From NCBI RefSeq assembly GCF_026343115.1, contig NZ_JAPEMC010000001.1, forward strand, positions 1,116,001 through 1,180,000: 64,000 nucleotides of DNA, in the 5' to 3' direction. This DNA comes from Streptomyces sp. NBC_00102 (lineage in GTDB: Bacteria; Actinomycetota; Actinomycetes; Streptomycetales; Streptomycetaceae). A model generated the notes under the pieces. It was given only the letters and a program-made list of their open reading frames with translations. It did no database searches and was not told where the DNA came from. The number at the start of each line of letters is the position of its first letter. Positions within the stretch are counted from its first letter, which is position 1. This document shows, in pieces, positions 30,184 through 39,041 of the stretch. A program made the position numbers and the translations under genes.

Positions 30184-30915
30184 TCACCCGAAGAGGTAAC
30201 CGAATACCGCGTCACCCACCCTCTGGTCGGTGACCTCGGCCGCGTTGGCCTCCTCACGGGCGTACTTCACGGCCTGCTGGAGCTTCTCCACCCGCTCCGT
30301 CAGCTCGCGCACCCGGCGGGCGGGGAGGGCGCCGGAGAACTTCACCGTCGTCCAGTAACCGATCGGCACGTCCTCGTAGTACACCTCGACCTGCGCCGGG
30401 TGCTTCTCGGTGGCCTCCGCCTTCACGTGGTTGCGGGGCACCTTCTTCGTACGGAGGGTGCGCACCGGCTCGGTCTTCCACGCGTCGGCCGAGGGGTCCT
30501 GTGCCCACGCCTCGGAAGCGTCCAGCACCGGCAGCTTGCGGACGAAGGTGCCGATGTCGGTGAGCTGCTTCTCCAGGAAGAGGAGGTAGGAGACCGGGGC
30601 GTCCGCCACGAGTACCCGGCCGTCGACCGTGACGTCCGCGCGGGCCGCGCAGTTCGCCCAGTCCTTGGTGGCGGTCACGTCGAAGAGGCGGGTCAGCGCG
30701 GCCGCGGTGTCCCGCAGTACGTCCTCGGCCTTGACCTGCACCAGCGTCGACTCGGGCGGCAACTGCTCGCCCTCCTCGTCCTTCGGCTGGTACGTACGGG
30801 AGAGCCCGGCCAGCAACCCGGGCTTCTGGAGGCCGTGATGGGCCGCCGTGAGGTCCTGGTGGGCCTTGGACTTGACGCCCTTCTCGACTGCGATGATCTG
30901 ATTGAGTTTCGCCAC
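30184..30915 (-). CDS. Uncharacterised protein upstream of the tRNA-like array
   Basis: A 243-residue soluble protein starting VAKLNQIIAVEKGVKSKAHQ from GTG 30915. I do not recognise a domain with known function; it may correspond to an actinobacterial/phage DUF (DUF7873-like, from memory, unsure). Features are a basic N-terminal third, a conserved-looking middle (CAARADVTVDG, VSYLLFLEKQL) and a basic helical C-terminus (RVRELTERVEKLQQAVKYAREE) that may form a coiled coil. Its stop is only 87 bp before the first tRNA-like half on the same strand, so protein and RNA are probably one functional unit. Confidence 0.7.
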   Translation of the reverse strand: MAKLNQIIAVEKGVKSKAHQDLTAAHHGLQKPGLLAGLSRTYQPKDEEGEQLPPESTLVQVKAEDVLRDTAAALTRLFDVTATKDWANCAARADVTVDGRVLVADAPVSYLLFLEKQLTDIGTFVRKLPVLDASEAWAQDPSADAWKTEPVRTLRTKKVPRNHVKAEATEKHPAQVEVYYEDVPIGYWTTVKFSGALPARRVRELTERVEKLQQAVKYAREEANAAEVTDQRVGDAVFGYLFG

Positions 30916-31009
30916 GTCCGGAAAGTTAACACCGGCAACAGGGGCGTCTCCAGGGGTTTTTCGCCCGGCCGGCGCCGGAACACCTCCCCTGGCACGGCCC
31001 GGTGACGGG

Positions 31010-32377
31010 TCAGCGGCCGAGCAGCGCCAGCAGGACGTCCACCGGATCGGTGCCCGGCATGGCGCGGGGCCACCAGTCCTCGGTGCCGGGGTCGGCCTCG
31101 TAGCCGTACCAGAGGCTGTCCCGGCCGAAACGGAGCTGGAGCGTGCCACCGGGGTGGGTGAGGTGGTTGCGCCAGGGCTGGAAGCGGGGGAAGTCTGCGG
31201 CCGCCAGGCCCGGGCGGGCCCGGTCGAAGGGGCCGGCCGGCGGGTCCCAGGGGGTTTCCAGCACGGCGAGGCCCTCCGCGCCGCCCTGCCGCCAGGCGGC
31301 CACGGCGCGGGCGAGGTCGGTGGTGTTGCGGCCGGTGGCGTACGCGAGCTCGCGGTACAGGGCCCGGGTGGTGGCGGTGAGCCCGGCGGTGGGTCCGGCG
31401 GCGGCCAGCCGTACGGCGTCCTGCCAGGTGCTCAGTCCGGCGAGCGGGTCGCGGCCGGTGGTGAGGATCGCGTGGGCGCGGGCCGCCGCGTCGGTGGCCA
31501 GCTGGTCCAGCGCCAACGGGTCTCGGGCTCCCGGGAGTTCGGGGTAGGAAGGCGGCCTGCCGGGAAGGGCGGGCACGGGCAGCGGGGGTGGCAGCGGCGG
31601 CAGGTAGCGCTCGGCGAGCGCTTCCCGGGCGGCCACGGAAGGGGCTTCGGGTGCCTCGGGGCGCTCGCGGGCGGCGTGCTCGGCGTTGCGCCGGGCGAGC
31701 TCGTCCAGGAGTTCGCGTTCACCGCGGCCGCGCAGGAGCAGCAGGACGAACGGATCGCTGTCCAGCAGCCGGGCCGTCTGGTAGCAGAGCGCCGCGACGT
31801 GTTTGCAGGGCAGAGCCCGGTCGGGGCAGGAACAGCTCGGGTCGAGGTCGTCGACACCCGGCAGCAGCCGGACCCCCGCGCCCTCGGCGGTGTCGACCAG
31901 GGCGTGCGGCATGGTCCGGGCCAACAGTGCGGAGAAGTGCCCGGGGCGGGCGGCCACCGCGTCCAGCAGGGTGTCCCAGCCGCTCTCGGTGAAGACGCGG
32001 AGGCGGATCTCCGCACGGTACGGGCGGGGCCTGCTGCCGTGCACGTACGCGACGACCCGGCCCGGGGTGACGGTGATCGCGGCGACGTGCCCCGAGTCCG
32101 CGTACGCGCGCCCCCGGGCGAGGCGCCCCTCGTCCAGCGAGATCCCTTCGAGGGCGTCCACCCAGGCCCGGCCCCACCAGCTGTCGGCGAAGGGCTCGCC
32201 CTCGGCGGACGTACGGGCCGGGACCGCCTCGAAGGTACGGCGCAGACCGTCCGGGCCCGGCCGGGCGACGGGCGCGCGGCTTCCGGCCCGGGCCGCGGGT
32301 GTACGGACGCCGCCGGGACCACCGCGGCCGCCGGCGGTACGCGCGCCCGGGGTGCGGGCTCCTTGGGCGGGGCTCAC
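31010..32377 (-). CDS. SWIM zinc-finger protein
   Basis: A 455-residue protein with a SWIM finger (CSCPDRALPCKHVAALCY, near residues 178-195), which uses a CxCxnCxH pattern to bind DNA or protein. The first 50 residues are Arg/Pro/Gly-rich. A conserved segment PFADSWWGRAWVDALEG precedes the finger. The GTG start at 32377 overlaps the stop of the SNF2 helicase gene (GTGA), so the two are coupled and almost certainly act together; SWIM proteins paired with SNF2 ATPases are a known bacterial arrangement of unknown function. Confidence 0.92.
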   Translation of the reverse strand: MSPAQGARTPGARTAGGRGGPGGVRTPAARAGSRAPVARPGPDGLRRTFEAVPARTSAEGEPFADSWWGRAWVDALEGISLDEGRLARGRAYADSGHVAAITVTPGRVVAYVHGSRPRPYRAEIRLRVFTESGWDTLLDAVAARPGHFSALLARTMPHALVDTAEGAGVRLLPGVDDLDPSCSCPDRALPCKHVAALCYQTARLLDSDPFVLLLLRGRGERELLDELARRNAEHAARERPEAPEAPSVAAREALAERYLPPLPPPLPVPALPGRPPSYPELPGARDPLALDQLATDAAARAHAILTTGRDPLAGLSTWQDAVRLAAAGPTAGLTATTRALYRELAYATGRNTTDLARAVAAWRQGGAEGLAVLETPWDPPAGPFDRARPGLAAADFPRFQPWRNHLTHPGGTLQLRFGRDSLWYGYEADPGTEDWWPRAMPGTDPVDVLLALLGR

Positions 32378-35331
32378 GCGGGCCTCCGGAGCGCGACGAG
32401 GTCGGCGAGGTCGCGGTCGCTGAGCTCGGTCAGCGCGCTCTCGCCGCTGTCGCCCAGCACCGCGTCGGCGAGGGCGCGCTTGGACTCCAGCAGCTCGCCG
32501 ATGCGGTCCTCGACGGTGCCCTCGGCGATCAGACGGTGCACCTGCACGGGCTGTGTCTGCCCGATGCGGTACGCGCGGTCGGTGGCCTGCTCCTCCACCG
32601 CCGGGTTCCACCAGCGGTCGTAGTGCACGACGTGGGCGGCGCGGGTGAGGTTGAGACCGGTGCCGGCGGCCTTGAGGGAGAGCAGGAAGACGGGGACCTC
32701 GCCCTGCTGGAAGCGGTCCACCATGCGTTCGCGCTCGGCCACCGGGGTACCGCCGTGCAGCAGCTGCGAGGGGACCGCGCGGGCGGCGAGGTGGTCGGAG
32801 AGCAGCCGCGCCATCGAGACGTACTGGGTGAAGATCAGCACGGACCCGTCCTCGGCGAGGATGGTGTCGAGCAGCTCGTCGAGGAGGGCGAGCTTGCCGG
32901 AGCGCCCGTCCAGGCGCGGGGCGGGTTCCTTCAGATACTGGGCCGGGTGGTTGCAGATCTGTTTGAGGGAGCCGAGCAGCTTCATGATCAGGCCGCGCCG
33001 GGCGATCCCCTCCGAGGCTTCGATCCGCGCCATCGTCTCGCGGACCGCCGCCTCGTAGAGCGTGGCCTGCTCCCGGGTGAGGGAGACGGGGTGGTCGGTC
33101 TCCGTCTTGGGCGGGAGTTCGGGGGCGATGCCGGGGTCGGACTTCTTGCGGCGCAACAGGAAGGGGCGGACCAGCCGAGCGAGGCGTTCGACGGCCTCGT
33201 CGTTGCCCATGCCCGCGGCGGTCCCGGTGTTCTCGGCCGCCCGGGCGTGCCGGGAACGGAACGCCTTGAGGGGACCGAGCAGCCCCGGGGTGGTCCAGTC
33301 CAGGAGCGCCCAGAGCTCGGAGAGGTTGTTCTCCACCGGGGTGCCGGTCAGCGCCACCCGGGCAGGAGCGGGGATGGTCCGCAGCGCCTTGGCCGTCGAG
33401 GAGTGCGGGTTCTTGACGTGCTGCGCCTCGTCGGCGACGACCAGGCCCCAGCCGTGCGCGGCGAGCTGCTCCGCACCCGAGCGCATCGTGCCGTACGTGG
33501 TCAGCACGAATCCGGCCTCCTCGCCGGGGAGGGTGCGGTCCGTGCCGTGGAAACGGCGGACGGGCACGCCGGGGGCGAAGCGGTTGATCTCCCGGTGCCA
33601 GTTGCCCAGCAGGGAGGCGGGGCAGACCACCAGGGTCGGCGCCGGGTGGGCGCGGTGGAGGTGGAGCGCGATCACGGTGATCGTCTTGCCGAGGCCCATG
33701 TCGTCGGCGAGGCAGCCGCCGAGGCCGAGCGAGGTCATCCGGTCCAGCCAGGTCAGCCCGCGCAGCTGGTAGTCGCGGAGGGTGGCGTGCAGACCGGGCG
33801 GTGGCGGGAGCACGGTGTCCTCGTCGAGGATGCGGGCACGCAGGGCGGCGAGGGCACCGGTGGGTACGGCCTCCACCTGCTCGCCGTCGAGCTCGGCGCT
33901 GCCGGTGAGGGCCACGGCGAGGGCCTCGACGGGTGCGAGGAGACCCAGCTCCCGTTTGCGTGCCTTGCGGACCAGACCGGGGTCGACGACCACCCACTGG
34001 TCGCGCAGCCGCACCACCGGCCGGTGCGATTCGGCGAGGCGGTCCATCTCGGCCTCGGTCAGCGGCTCGTCGCCGAGCGAGAGCTGCCAGTCGAAGGCGA
34101 AGAGACGCTCCGCGTCGAAGAAGGAGGTTCCGTCGGTGGCCGACCCCGGGGCGGAGCGGACCACGGCGGACGCGGTGAGCGAGCGGGCGAGCTCGCGCGG
34201 CCAGTGGAGGCTGACGCCGAGGTCCGCGAGGCGGGCTCCGGCCGCGCCGAGCAGCTCGTACAGCTCGTCCTCGGTGAGGGCGAGCACGTCGGGGACGGGC
34301 TGGTCGAGCAGGCGCTCCAGCGGCGCCCACGCCCGGGCGGCCCGGCGCAGGGCGAGCACGGTGTCGACCCGGGAGCGCGGCCCGAACGGCTCGCCGGCGA
34401 GGCCGCCCCAGAGGGCCGCCGCGTCGGTGACCCGGGTGGGGTCGGCGAGGCTGTGCACCTGGACGACCGCCGCGGCGGCGTGGCGGACGGCGGGGTCGTC
34501 GGGGCCGCCGGACACGCCTTCGGGGGCATGGGTGTCCGAGCTGTCGAAGAGCTCGAAGGCGGACAGGTCGAGCCGGAGCGAGATCTGGACACCGGCGTCC
34601 AGCCCGGCTGCGACCTCCACGGCCCAGGCGGCGACGCCGGGAAGGTGTTGCGCGTCCCGGGCGGCGAACGGCGCCCCCGAGGCGAAGGCCGCGGCGGGGG
34701 TGCGGGGCAGGGTGTCGGCGACCGCGTCCAGGAAGGCTCCGACGAGGAACTCCGGATCGGCGAGGCGCAGCGGGGCCGTGTCGGGCAGCGGCACCGCGTA
34801 CCCCTCGGGCGGCAGGGCCGCGGCGACGGCCCGCAGGTGGGCCACGTCCGTGGCGTCGCGGGGGCCGGCCCGCCAGGCGTCGTGGTCCTCCGGCGTCAGC
34901 CCGGGCAGCATCCGTCCGCGTGCCACGAGGTTGAGGGCGTGCAGGGCGGCCGCTCCCCAGCAGCGGGTGGACGGATGCGCGGAGGGCAGGTGTCTGGCCT
35001 CCGCGAGCAGCGGCACGGCGTCCGCGACCGGCAGCAGCAGGGCGGGCACCCGCCGGCGCCGGACTCCTTGCGTGCCGTGGGCGCGGACGACGGTGATCTC
35101 GGCGATGACCGGACCGTCACCGCCGCTCCGGGGCTCCTGCGGCTCCTCCGGGGAGGGCTCGGCTCCCCCGGTGCCGGGCAGTCGGCCCAGGTGGTCCGCC
35201 GGGTCCCAGCCGGTGTTTCCGGGGTCCCAGAAGGCGATCCGCCCGTCCCGGGGAAGGGGAGCGGGGAGGAAGACGGCGGCGCGCCGCAGCAGGCGGCCCG
35301 TACCGGTGTCGGCCAGGTCCCGCACTGCCAT
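32374..35331 (-). CDS. SNF2-family DEAD/DEAH-box helicase
   Basis: A 985-residue Swi2/Snf2-type ATPase. The first 520 residues include an SNF2_N-associated region, followed by Walker A DDMGLGKTIT near residue 542, the DEAQ box (VVADEAQHVKN) near 632, CNHPAQYL near 795 and a C-terminal helicase domain with IFTQY and DRAYRIGQ near 925. Such enzymes translocate on double-stranded DNA. ATG 35331 is preceded by a GGGGGTGG site, and further in-frame sequence upstream lacks homology. It heads the SNF2-SWIM operon. Confidence 0.95.
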   Translation of the reverse strand: MAVRDLADTGTGRLLRRAAVFLPAPLPRDGRIAFWDPGNTGWDPADHLGRLPGTGGAEPSPEEPQEPRSGGDGPVIAEITVVRAHGTQGVRRRRVPALLLPVADAVPLLAEARHLPSAHPSTRCWGAAALHALNLVARGRMLPGLTPEDHDAWRAGPRDATDVAHLRAVAAALPPEGYAVPLPDTAPLRLADPEFLVGAFLDAVADTLPRTPAAAFASGAPFAARDAQHLPGVAAWAVEVAAGLDAGVQISLRLDLSAFELFDSSDTHAPEGVSGGPDDPAVRHAAAAVVQVHSLADPTRVTDAAALWGGLAGEPFGPRSRVDTVLALRRAARAWAPLERLLDQPVPDVLALTEDELYELLGAAGARLADLGVSLHWPRELARSLTASAVVRSAPGSATDGTSFFDAERLFAFDWQLSLGDEPLTEAEMDRLAESHRPVVRLRDQWVVVDPGLVRKARKRELGLLAPVEALAVALTGSAELDGEQVEAVPTGALAALRARILDEDTVLPPPPGLHATLRDYQLRGLTWLDRMTSLGLGGCLADDMGLGKTITVIALHLHRAHPAPTLVVCPASLLGNWHREINRFAPGVPVRRFHGTDRTLPGEEAGFVLTTYGTMRSGAEQLAAHGWGLVVADEAQHVKNPHSSTAKALRTIPAPARVALTGTPVENNLSELWALLDWTTPGLLGPLKAFRSRHARAAENTGTAAGMGNDEAVERLARLVRPFLLRRKKSDPGIAPELPPKTETDHPVSLTREQATLYEAAVRETMARIEASEGIARRGLIMKLLGSLKQICNHPAQYLKEPAPRLDGRSGKLALLDELLDTILAEDGSVLIFTQYVSMARLLSDHLAARAVPSQLLHGGTPVAERERMVDRFQQGEVPVFLLSLKAAGTGLNLTRAAHVVHYDRWWNPAVEEQATDRAYRIGQTQPVQVHRLIAEGTVEDRIGELLESKRALADAVLGDSGESALTELSDRDLADLVALRRPA

Positions 35332-35582
35332 ACCGCCCACCCCCTCGCGTTCCCGTCCGGGCGCTCCGGCGCCTCGTCCCGATGTCACCGCCGGTGTCGT
35401 CCCCGGCTCCGACGAGTCTAGGCGGGAGCTCTGACAGATCCGGACGCCGTGGCCATCGAACCAGGTCAGCGGGGTACGGGACGGGTTCGGCCAGGGCGCC
35501 CGACCGCCGATGAGCGGGCGGACCGGTCGTCGCGTCGTCGCGTCGTCGCGTCGCCCGTCGGCCATCGGCCGCACGTCGGCGA

Positions 35583-35615
35583 GAGGCCGCCCGGACCTCA
35601 GTTCCGAGCGGCCTC
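35583..35615. terminator. Hairpin between slipin and SNF2 genes
   Basis: Outer arms of 8 bp (35583-35590 and 35608-35615) and inner arms CGGA/TCCG make a 12-bp interrupted stem with a 7-nt loop. It lies 110 bp past the slipin stop, ahead of the SNF2 promoter. Confidence 0.65.
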
Positions 35616-35724
35616 GTCCGTGGGTGATGCCGCTGTGAGGCGGCACCGCCGGTCCGGCACCTGTTCCGGCACATGTTCCGGCTCAGGACGGTCGCGGTGC
35701 CGGGTGAGCCGGTCCCGGACGGTC
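35616..35724. repeat. 30-bp direct duplication at the slipin 3' end
   Basis: Bases 35686-35715 repeat at 35717-35746 with two mismatches, the second copy containing the slipin stop codon. The unit is offset by 31 bp, so the copy is out of frame with slipin. Confidence 0.75.
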
Positions 35725-36774
35725 TCAGTGCCGGGTGAGCCGGTCCGACCGGGGCTGGGCTCCGGCGTCGGCGGGCGGCGCGGGGCGCGGCCGGGCGGCG
35801 TACCGGGGCGGCGGGGACGGGTGCGGCCGGTCGGCCGGAGCCTGCGGGGTACCCGGGCCGGAGCCGCGCGCCGCCGCGGGCTGCCGCCCGTTCGGGGCGC
35901 CGGCCGGCGTCGGCCTGTCGGAGGGCGTCGACCCGTTGGCCCCGGCGGGCGGCGCGGAAGCGGTGGGCGGCGCAGCGGACGTGACCGGAGCCGGCTGTCC
36001 GTCGCCCGCCTGCGGCTGCTGGGCCCGTTCGAGGAACCTGAGCAGCTCCACGGGGAAGGGGAGCACGAGCGTGGAGTTCTTCTCCGCGGCGACCGCGACC
36101 ACCGTCTGCAGCAGCCGCAGCTGGAGAGCGGCGGGCTGCGCGGACATCTGGCCGGCGGCTTCCGCGAGCTTCTTGGACGCCTGGAGTTCGGCGTCGGCGT
36201 TGATGACGCGGGCGCGGCGCTCACGGTCGGCCTCGGCCTGCCGGGCCATGGAGCGTTTCATCGTCTCCGGCAGGGAGACGTCCTTGATCTCCACCCGGTC
36301 GATCTGGACGCCCCAGCCCACGGCCGGGCTGTCGATCATCAGCTCAAGGCCCTCGTTGAGCTTCTCGCGGTTGGAGAGCAGATCGTCCAGGTCGCTCTTT
36401 CCGATGATCGAGCGGAGCGACGTCTGCGCCATCTGCGAGACCGCGAAGCGGTAGTCCTCGACCTGGATGACCGCGCTCGCCGCGTCGATCACCTTGAAGT
36501 AGATGACGGCGTCGACGCGGACGGTCACGTTGTCCCGGGTGATCCCGTCCTGGGCCGGCACCGGCATCGTGACGATCTGCAGATTGACCTTGCGGAGCCG
36601 GTCCACGCCGGGGACGATCATCGTCAGTCCGGGTCCCCTGATCTCGTTGCGGAGCCGGCCGAGCCGGAGCACCACCCCTCGCTCGTACTGCCTGACGACG
36701 CGGACCCCCGTGACTGCGAACAGACCGCAGACGGCGAGCACCGCGACGATCGCGATCACTAGCACCTGGACCAT
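35725..36774 (-). CDS. Slipin (stomatin/prohibitin-like, SPFH) protein
   Basis: A 349-residue membrane-anchored SPFH protein. One N-terminal hydrophobic helix (VLVIAIVAVLAVCGLFAV) is followed by the SPFH/Band 7 domain (residues 25-215), with VRVVRQYERGVVLRLGR and the conserved PVPAQDGITRDNVTV. Such proteins build oligomeric scaffolds in membranes. The last 100 residues are Pro/Ala-rich and disordered, longer than in most slipins. ATG 36774 is chosen just before the hydrophobic helix. No NfeD partner gene is adjacent. Confidence 0.92.
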   Translation of the reverse strand: MVQVLVIAIVAVLAVCGLFAVTGVRVVRQYERGVVLRLGRLRNEIRGPGLTMIVPGVDRLRKVNLQIVTMPVPAQDGITRDNVTVRVDAVIYFKVIDAASAVIQVEDYRFAVSQMAQTSLRSIIGKSDLDDLLSNREKLNEGLELMIDSPAVGWGVQIDRVEIKDVSLPETMKRSMARQAEADRERRARVINADAELQASKKLAEAAGQMSAQPAALQLRLLQTVVAVAAEKNSTLVLPFPVELLRFLERAQQPQAGDGQPAPVTSAAPPTASAPPAGANGSTPSDRPTPAGAPNGRQPAAARGSGPGTPQAPADRPHPSPPPRYAARPRPAPPADAGAQPRSDRLTRH

Positions 36775-37000
36775 GACGGCCCCCTGCCACTGGCACGGCA
36801 CACAACGGCACCGGGGCGGAACCGTTGCCTATTAACACGTTATGCCCTTTTCGCCCCCCGGTGGAACCTCGGACTCTCCCGGATGTCGCCCGGTCGGCCC
36901 TCCCCGGGTGCCGGGACGCGCCCGAGCGGGCAGCGTGGCATGCGCCCGTACGGAATCGCCGTACCGGCACCCCGGGGCCGGCGCCGCCGCGCCGGTCCCG
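36775..37000. promoter_or_regulatory. Divergent slipin / lipoprotein promoter region
   Basis: The two genes diverge across 365 bp. The slipin-proximal part has an unusually AT-rich patch (TATTAACACGTTATG, 36830-36845) suited to a minus-strand promoter. The rest is a tandem array described separately. Confidence 0.45.
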
Positions 37001-37100
37001 CGCAGTCCCGCAGTCCCGCAGTCCCGCAGTCCCGCAGTCCCGCAGTCCCGCAGTCCCGCAGTCCCGCAGTCCCGCAGTCCCGCAGTCCCGCAGTCCCGCA
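37001..37100. repeat. 8-bp tandem array (12.5 copies)
   Basis: The unit CGCAGTCC repeats perfectly 12 times from 37001 to 37096, followed by a half copy. It sits 40 bp upstream of the lipoprotein start and is not a multiple of three. Confidence 0.97.
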
Positions 37101-37139
37101 GCACCCTGACGATCCGGACGAGCAGACGAGGACCCGCCC

Positions 37140-37502
37140 ATGTCCGTGACAGCGACGTTCCACCGCCGCCTCCGCCGTCCCCGCGCAGCCGCGGGGGCCG
37201 CCCTGCTGGTTCTCACCGCGCTGGGCGCCTCGGGGTGTTCGGGCCTCGGCCGCACCGCGGTCGGGCCGGTCATCTACACCACCGAGCGCGATGTCGAGGT
37301 GATGGAGAACAGCCCCCTGGTCCGCGGCTGCCACCCGCTTCCGGGGGGTGCGAAGGCGGTCGACAACAACACCCTCATCGACATGGTTCTCTACCGTTCC
37401 CGCGACTGCACCGGTAAGGGCAGCACCTATCTGTCCACCCGGCTCACGGACGTGGACGCCGCGAGCACGCCGGTCTGGCGCAGCTACACCCTCGTGCACT
37501 GA
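37140..37502 (+). CDS. Small exported lipoprotein
   Basis: A 120-residue protein with a basic N-terminus, a hydrophobic segment and a lipobox (LGASGC, Cys at residue 33), so it is probably anchored to the outer face of the membrane. The mature part has three more Cys residues, including CHPLPGG and RDCTG, which may form disulfides. I recognise no domain. ATG 37140 follows GAGGA. The 8-bp array lies directly upstream and may sit in its promoter or leader. Confidence 0.8.
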   Translation: MSVTATFHRRLRRPRAAAGAALLVLTALGASGCSGLGRTAVGPVIYTTERDVEVMENSPLVRGCHPLPGGAKAVDNNTLIDMVLYRSRDCTGKGSTYLSTRLTDVDAASTPVWRSYTLVH

Positions 37503-37532
37503 CCACCGGTCCGGGACCGGCCGCCGGGCCGC

Positions 37533-38630
37533 TCAGTGGCCGGGGTAGCGGCCGGCCGGCCAGTCGACCGGCCCCTCGGACTGGCGGGAGAGGTCGTCGG
37601 CGATCCGGGTGATCAGGGTCAGTCCTTCGGTGCGCACCAGCCAGTCGGCGGGCAGCGCGGCGTCCCCGTGCAGCGCGCCGAGCAGATTGCCGCAGACGGC
37701 GCCGGTGGAGTCGCTGTCCCCGGAGTGGTTGACCGACAGCAGCAGCGCCTCCGGAAGGTCCCCGGCGCCCGGCAGTGCCAGCGCGCAGTACACGGCGATG
37801 GCGAGCGCCTCCTCGGCGACCCATCCCGCCCCGAGCGATTCGACGCCGTCGGCGGCCGGGGCTCCTTCGGCGGCGCGGTCGACGGCCGCCCGCAGCGCCG
37901 CGGTGGTCTCCTCGTGGCCGGGGTGGCGCGCGGTCAGCTCCATCGCCCGCAGTACCGCCCCGGGCATCGACTCGCCCGCCAGGAGGTACGCGACGATCGC
38001 GGCGAACGCGCCCGCCGCGAGCGCTCCGGTCGGATGGCCGTGGGTGATCTTCGCACAGTGGGCGGCCAGCCCGAAGGCGTCCTCCGGGGGCAGACCGGTC
38101 AGCCCGAAGGGGGCGGACCTCATCACGGTGCCGCAGCCCTTGGAGCCGGAGTTCACCGGCCCGGGCGCACCGGGGGCCTGCCTGTCGTCCGGGACGTGTC
38201 CGGCGGCGAGACCGGTCAGGCACGCGTTGCCGGGAGCCCGGCGGGCGTAGAGCAGTTGCTGCCGGCGCAGCCATCCGGTGCGGATCGTGTTGTCGCCGCC
38301 GCGGGCGGGCGGTGACGGGTGGTTCTGGGTGTCGAGCCAGCGCAGATAGGCCGAGCGCACCGCGTCCACCTGTCCGGTGCGACCGCGCCCGGCTTCCGCG
38401 CGGATCAGCCCTTCGACGGTGAAGAGGGTCATCTGGGTGTCGTCCGTGATGCGGCCGACGACTCCCTCGGAGTCCGGCACGAGGCCTCGGACGCCGAGCG
38501 GTCCGTGGGCCCGTCCGATACCGGCCAGCGAGAGGAACTCCACCGGATTTCCGAGCGCGTCGCCGACCGCGCCGCCCAGCAGACAGCCCCGCACCCGTGC
38601 CCTGCGGACCGCGTTCCCGATACCCGTCAC
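37533..38630 (-). CDS. ADP-ribosylglycohydrolase family protein
   Basis: A 365-residue member of the ADP-ribosylglycohydrolase (DraG) family, which removes ADP-ribose from proteins or nucleic acids using a binuclear Mg centre. Metal-binding motifs are GDALGNPVEF near the N-terminus, RITDDTQMTLF near residue 63 and NHSGDSDSTGA near 305. GTG 38630 has an AGGGGG site with good spacing; an ATG two codons earlier (38636) is directly against it. It faces the lipoprotein gene convergently and is divergent from a small membrane protein. Confidence 0.92.
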   Translation of the reverse strand: MTGIGNAVRRARVRGCLLGGAVGDALGNPVEFLSLAGIGRAHGPLGVRGLVPDSEGVVGRITDDTQMTLFTVEGLIRAEAGRGRTGQVDAVRSAYLRWLDTQNHPSPPARGGDNTIRTGWLRRQQLLYARRAPGNACLTGLAAGHVPDDRQAPGAPGPVNSGSKGCGTVMRSAPFGLTGLPPEDAFGLAAHCAKITHGHPTGALAAGAFAAIVAYLLAGESMPGAVLRAMELTARHPGHEETTAALRAAVDRAAEGAPAADGVESLGAGWVAEEALAIAVYCALALPGAGDLPEALLLSVNHSGDSDSTGAVCGNLLGALHGDAALPADWLVRTEGLTLITRIADDLSRQSEGPVDWPAGRYPGH

Positions 38631-38698
38631 GAACATCCCCCTCCGGCGTTCCGCACTGACGACGGCACGGGTCCATGCTGGACGTGAGGTGATGCGAC

Positions 38699-38992
38699 AT
38701 GCGTACCGGCAGTGAACCCATGACCGCGCGCAGTCCGCTGCGCATGCGGCTCTGGCTGAGTCTATGGGGCGTCGCCTGGACCCTGTTCGGAGTGGTCGCG
38801 TTCTCGCTCGCCGACCGGCCCGGCTGGGCCGCGGCCTGCGGTGTACTGCTCGCGGTGACCGCGGCGGACCTCGCGGTGGTCGTCCACCGGATGCACCAGG
38901 GTGACCGCTTCCAGCCGGGCAGGGACGTCCCGCCGTACGAACCCGACCACGGCGACGGGCGGACGCACCGGCCGTGGACGAGGACCCCGTAA
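38699..38992 (+). CDS. Small membrane protein (DUF6343-like)
   Basis: A 97-residue protein with two predicted helices (LWLSLWGVAWTLFGVVAFSL and AAACGVLLAVTAADLAVVV) and a polar, Pro-rich C-terminus (DVPPYEPDHGDG). It resembles a Streptomyces family I recall as DUF6343, function unknown. ATG 38699 is preceded by GAGGTGATG; ATG 38720 is an alternative. It diverges from the DraG gene across 68 bp. Confidence 0.75.
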   Translation: MRTGSEPMTARSPLRMRLWLSLWGVAWTLFGVVAFSLADRPGWAAACGVLLAVTAADLAVVVHRMHQGDRFQPGRDVPPYEPDHGDGRTHRPWTRTP

Positions 38993-39041
38993 GGTCTTTC
39001 GTCCGGATCGGGCTGGGCTCGTGGGCCGGGCGGCGGTGTGT

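Noticed and set aside
29820..30257. Minus-strand frame across the tRNA-like units
   Set aside because: Its codons fall in the tRNA-like sequence, where paired stems and canonical loops explain the bases better than protein coding.
37001..37100. CRISPR array
   Set aside because: It is a simple tandem repeat with no spacers and no cas genes.
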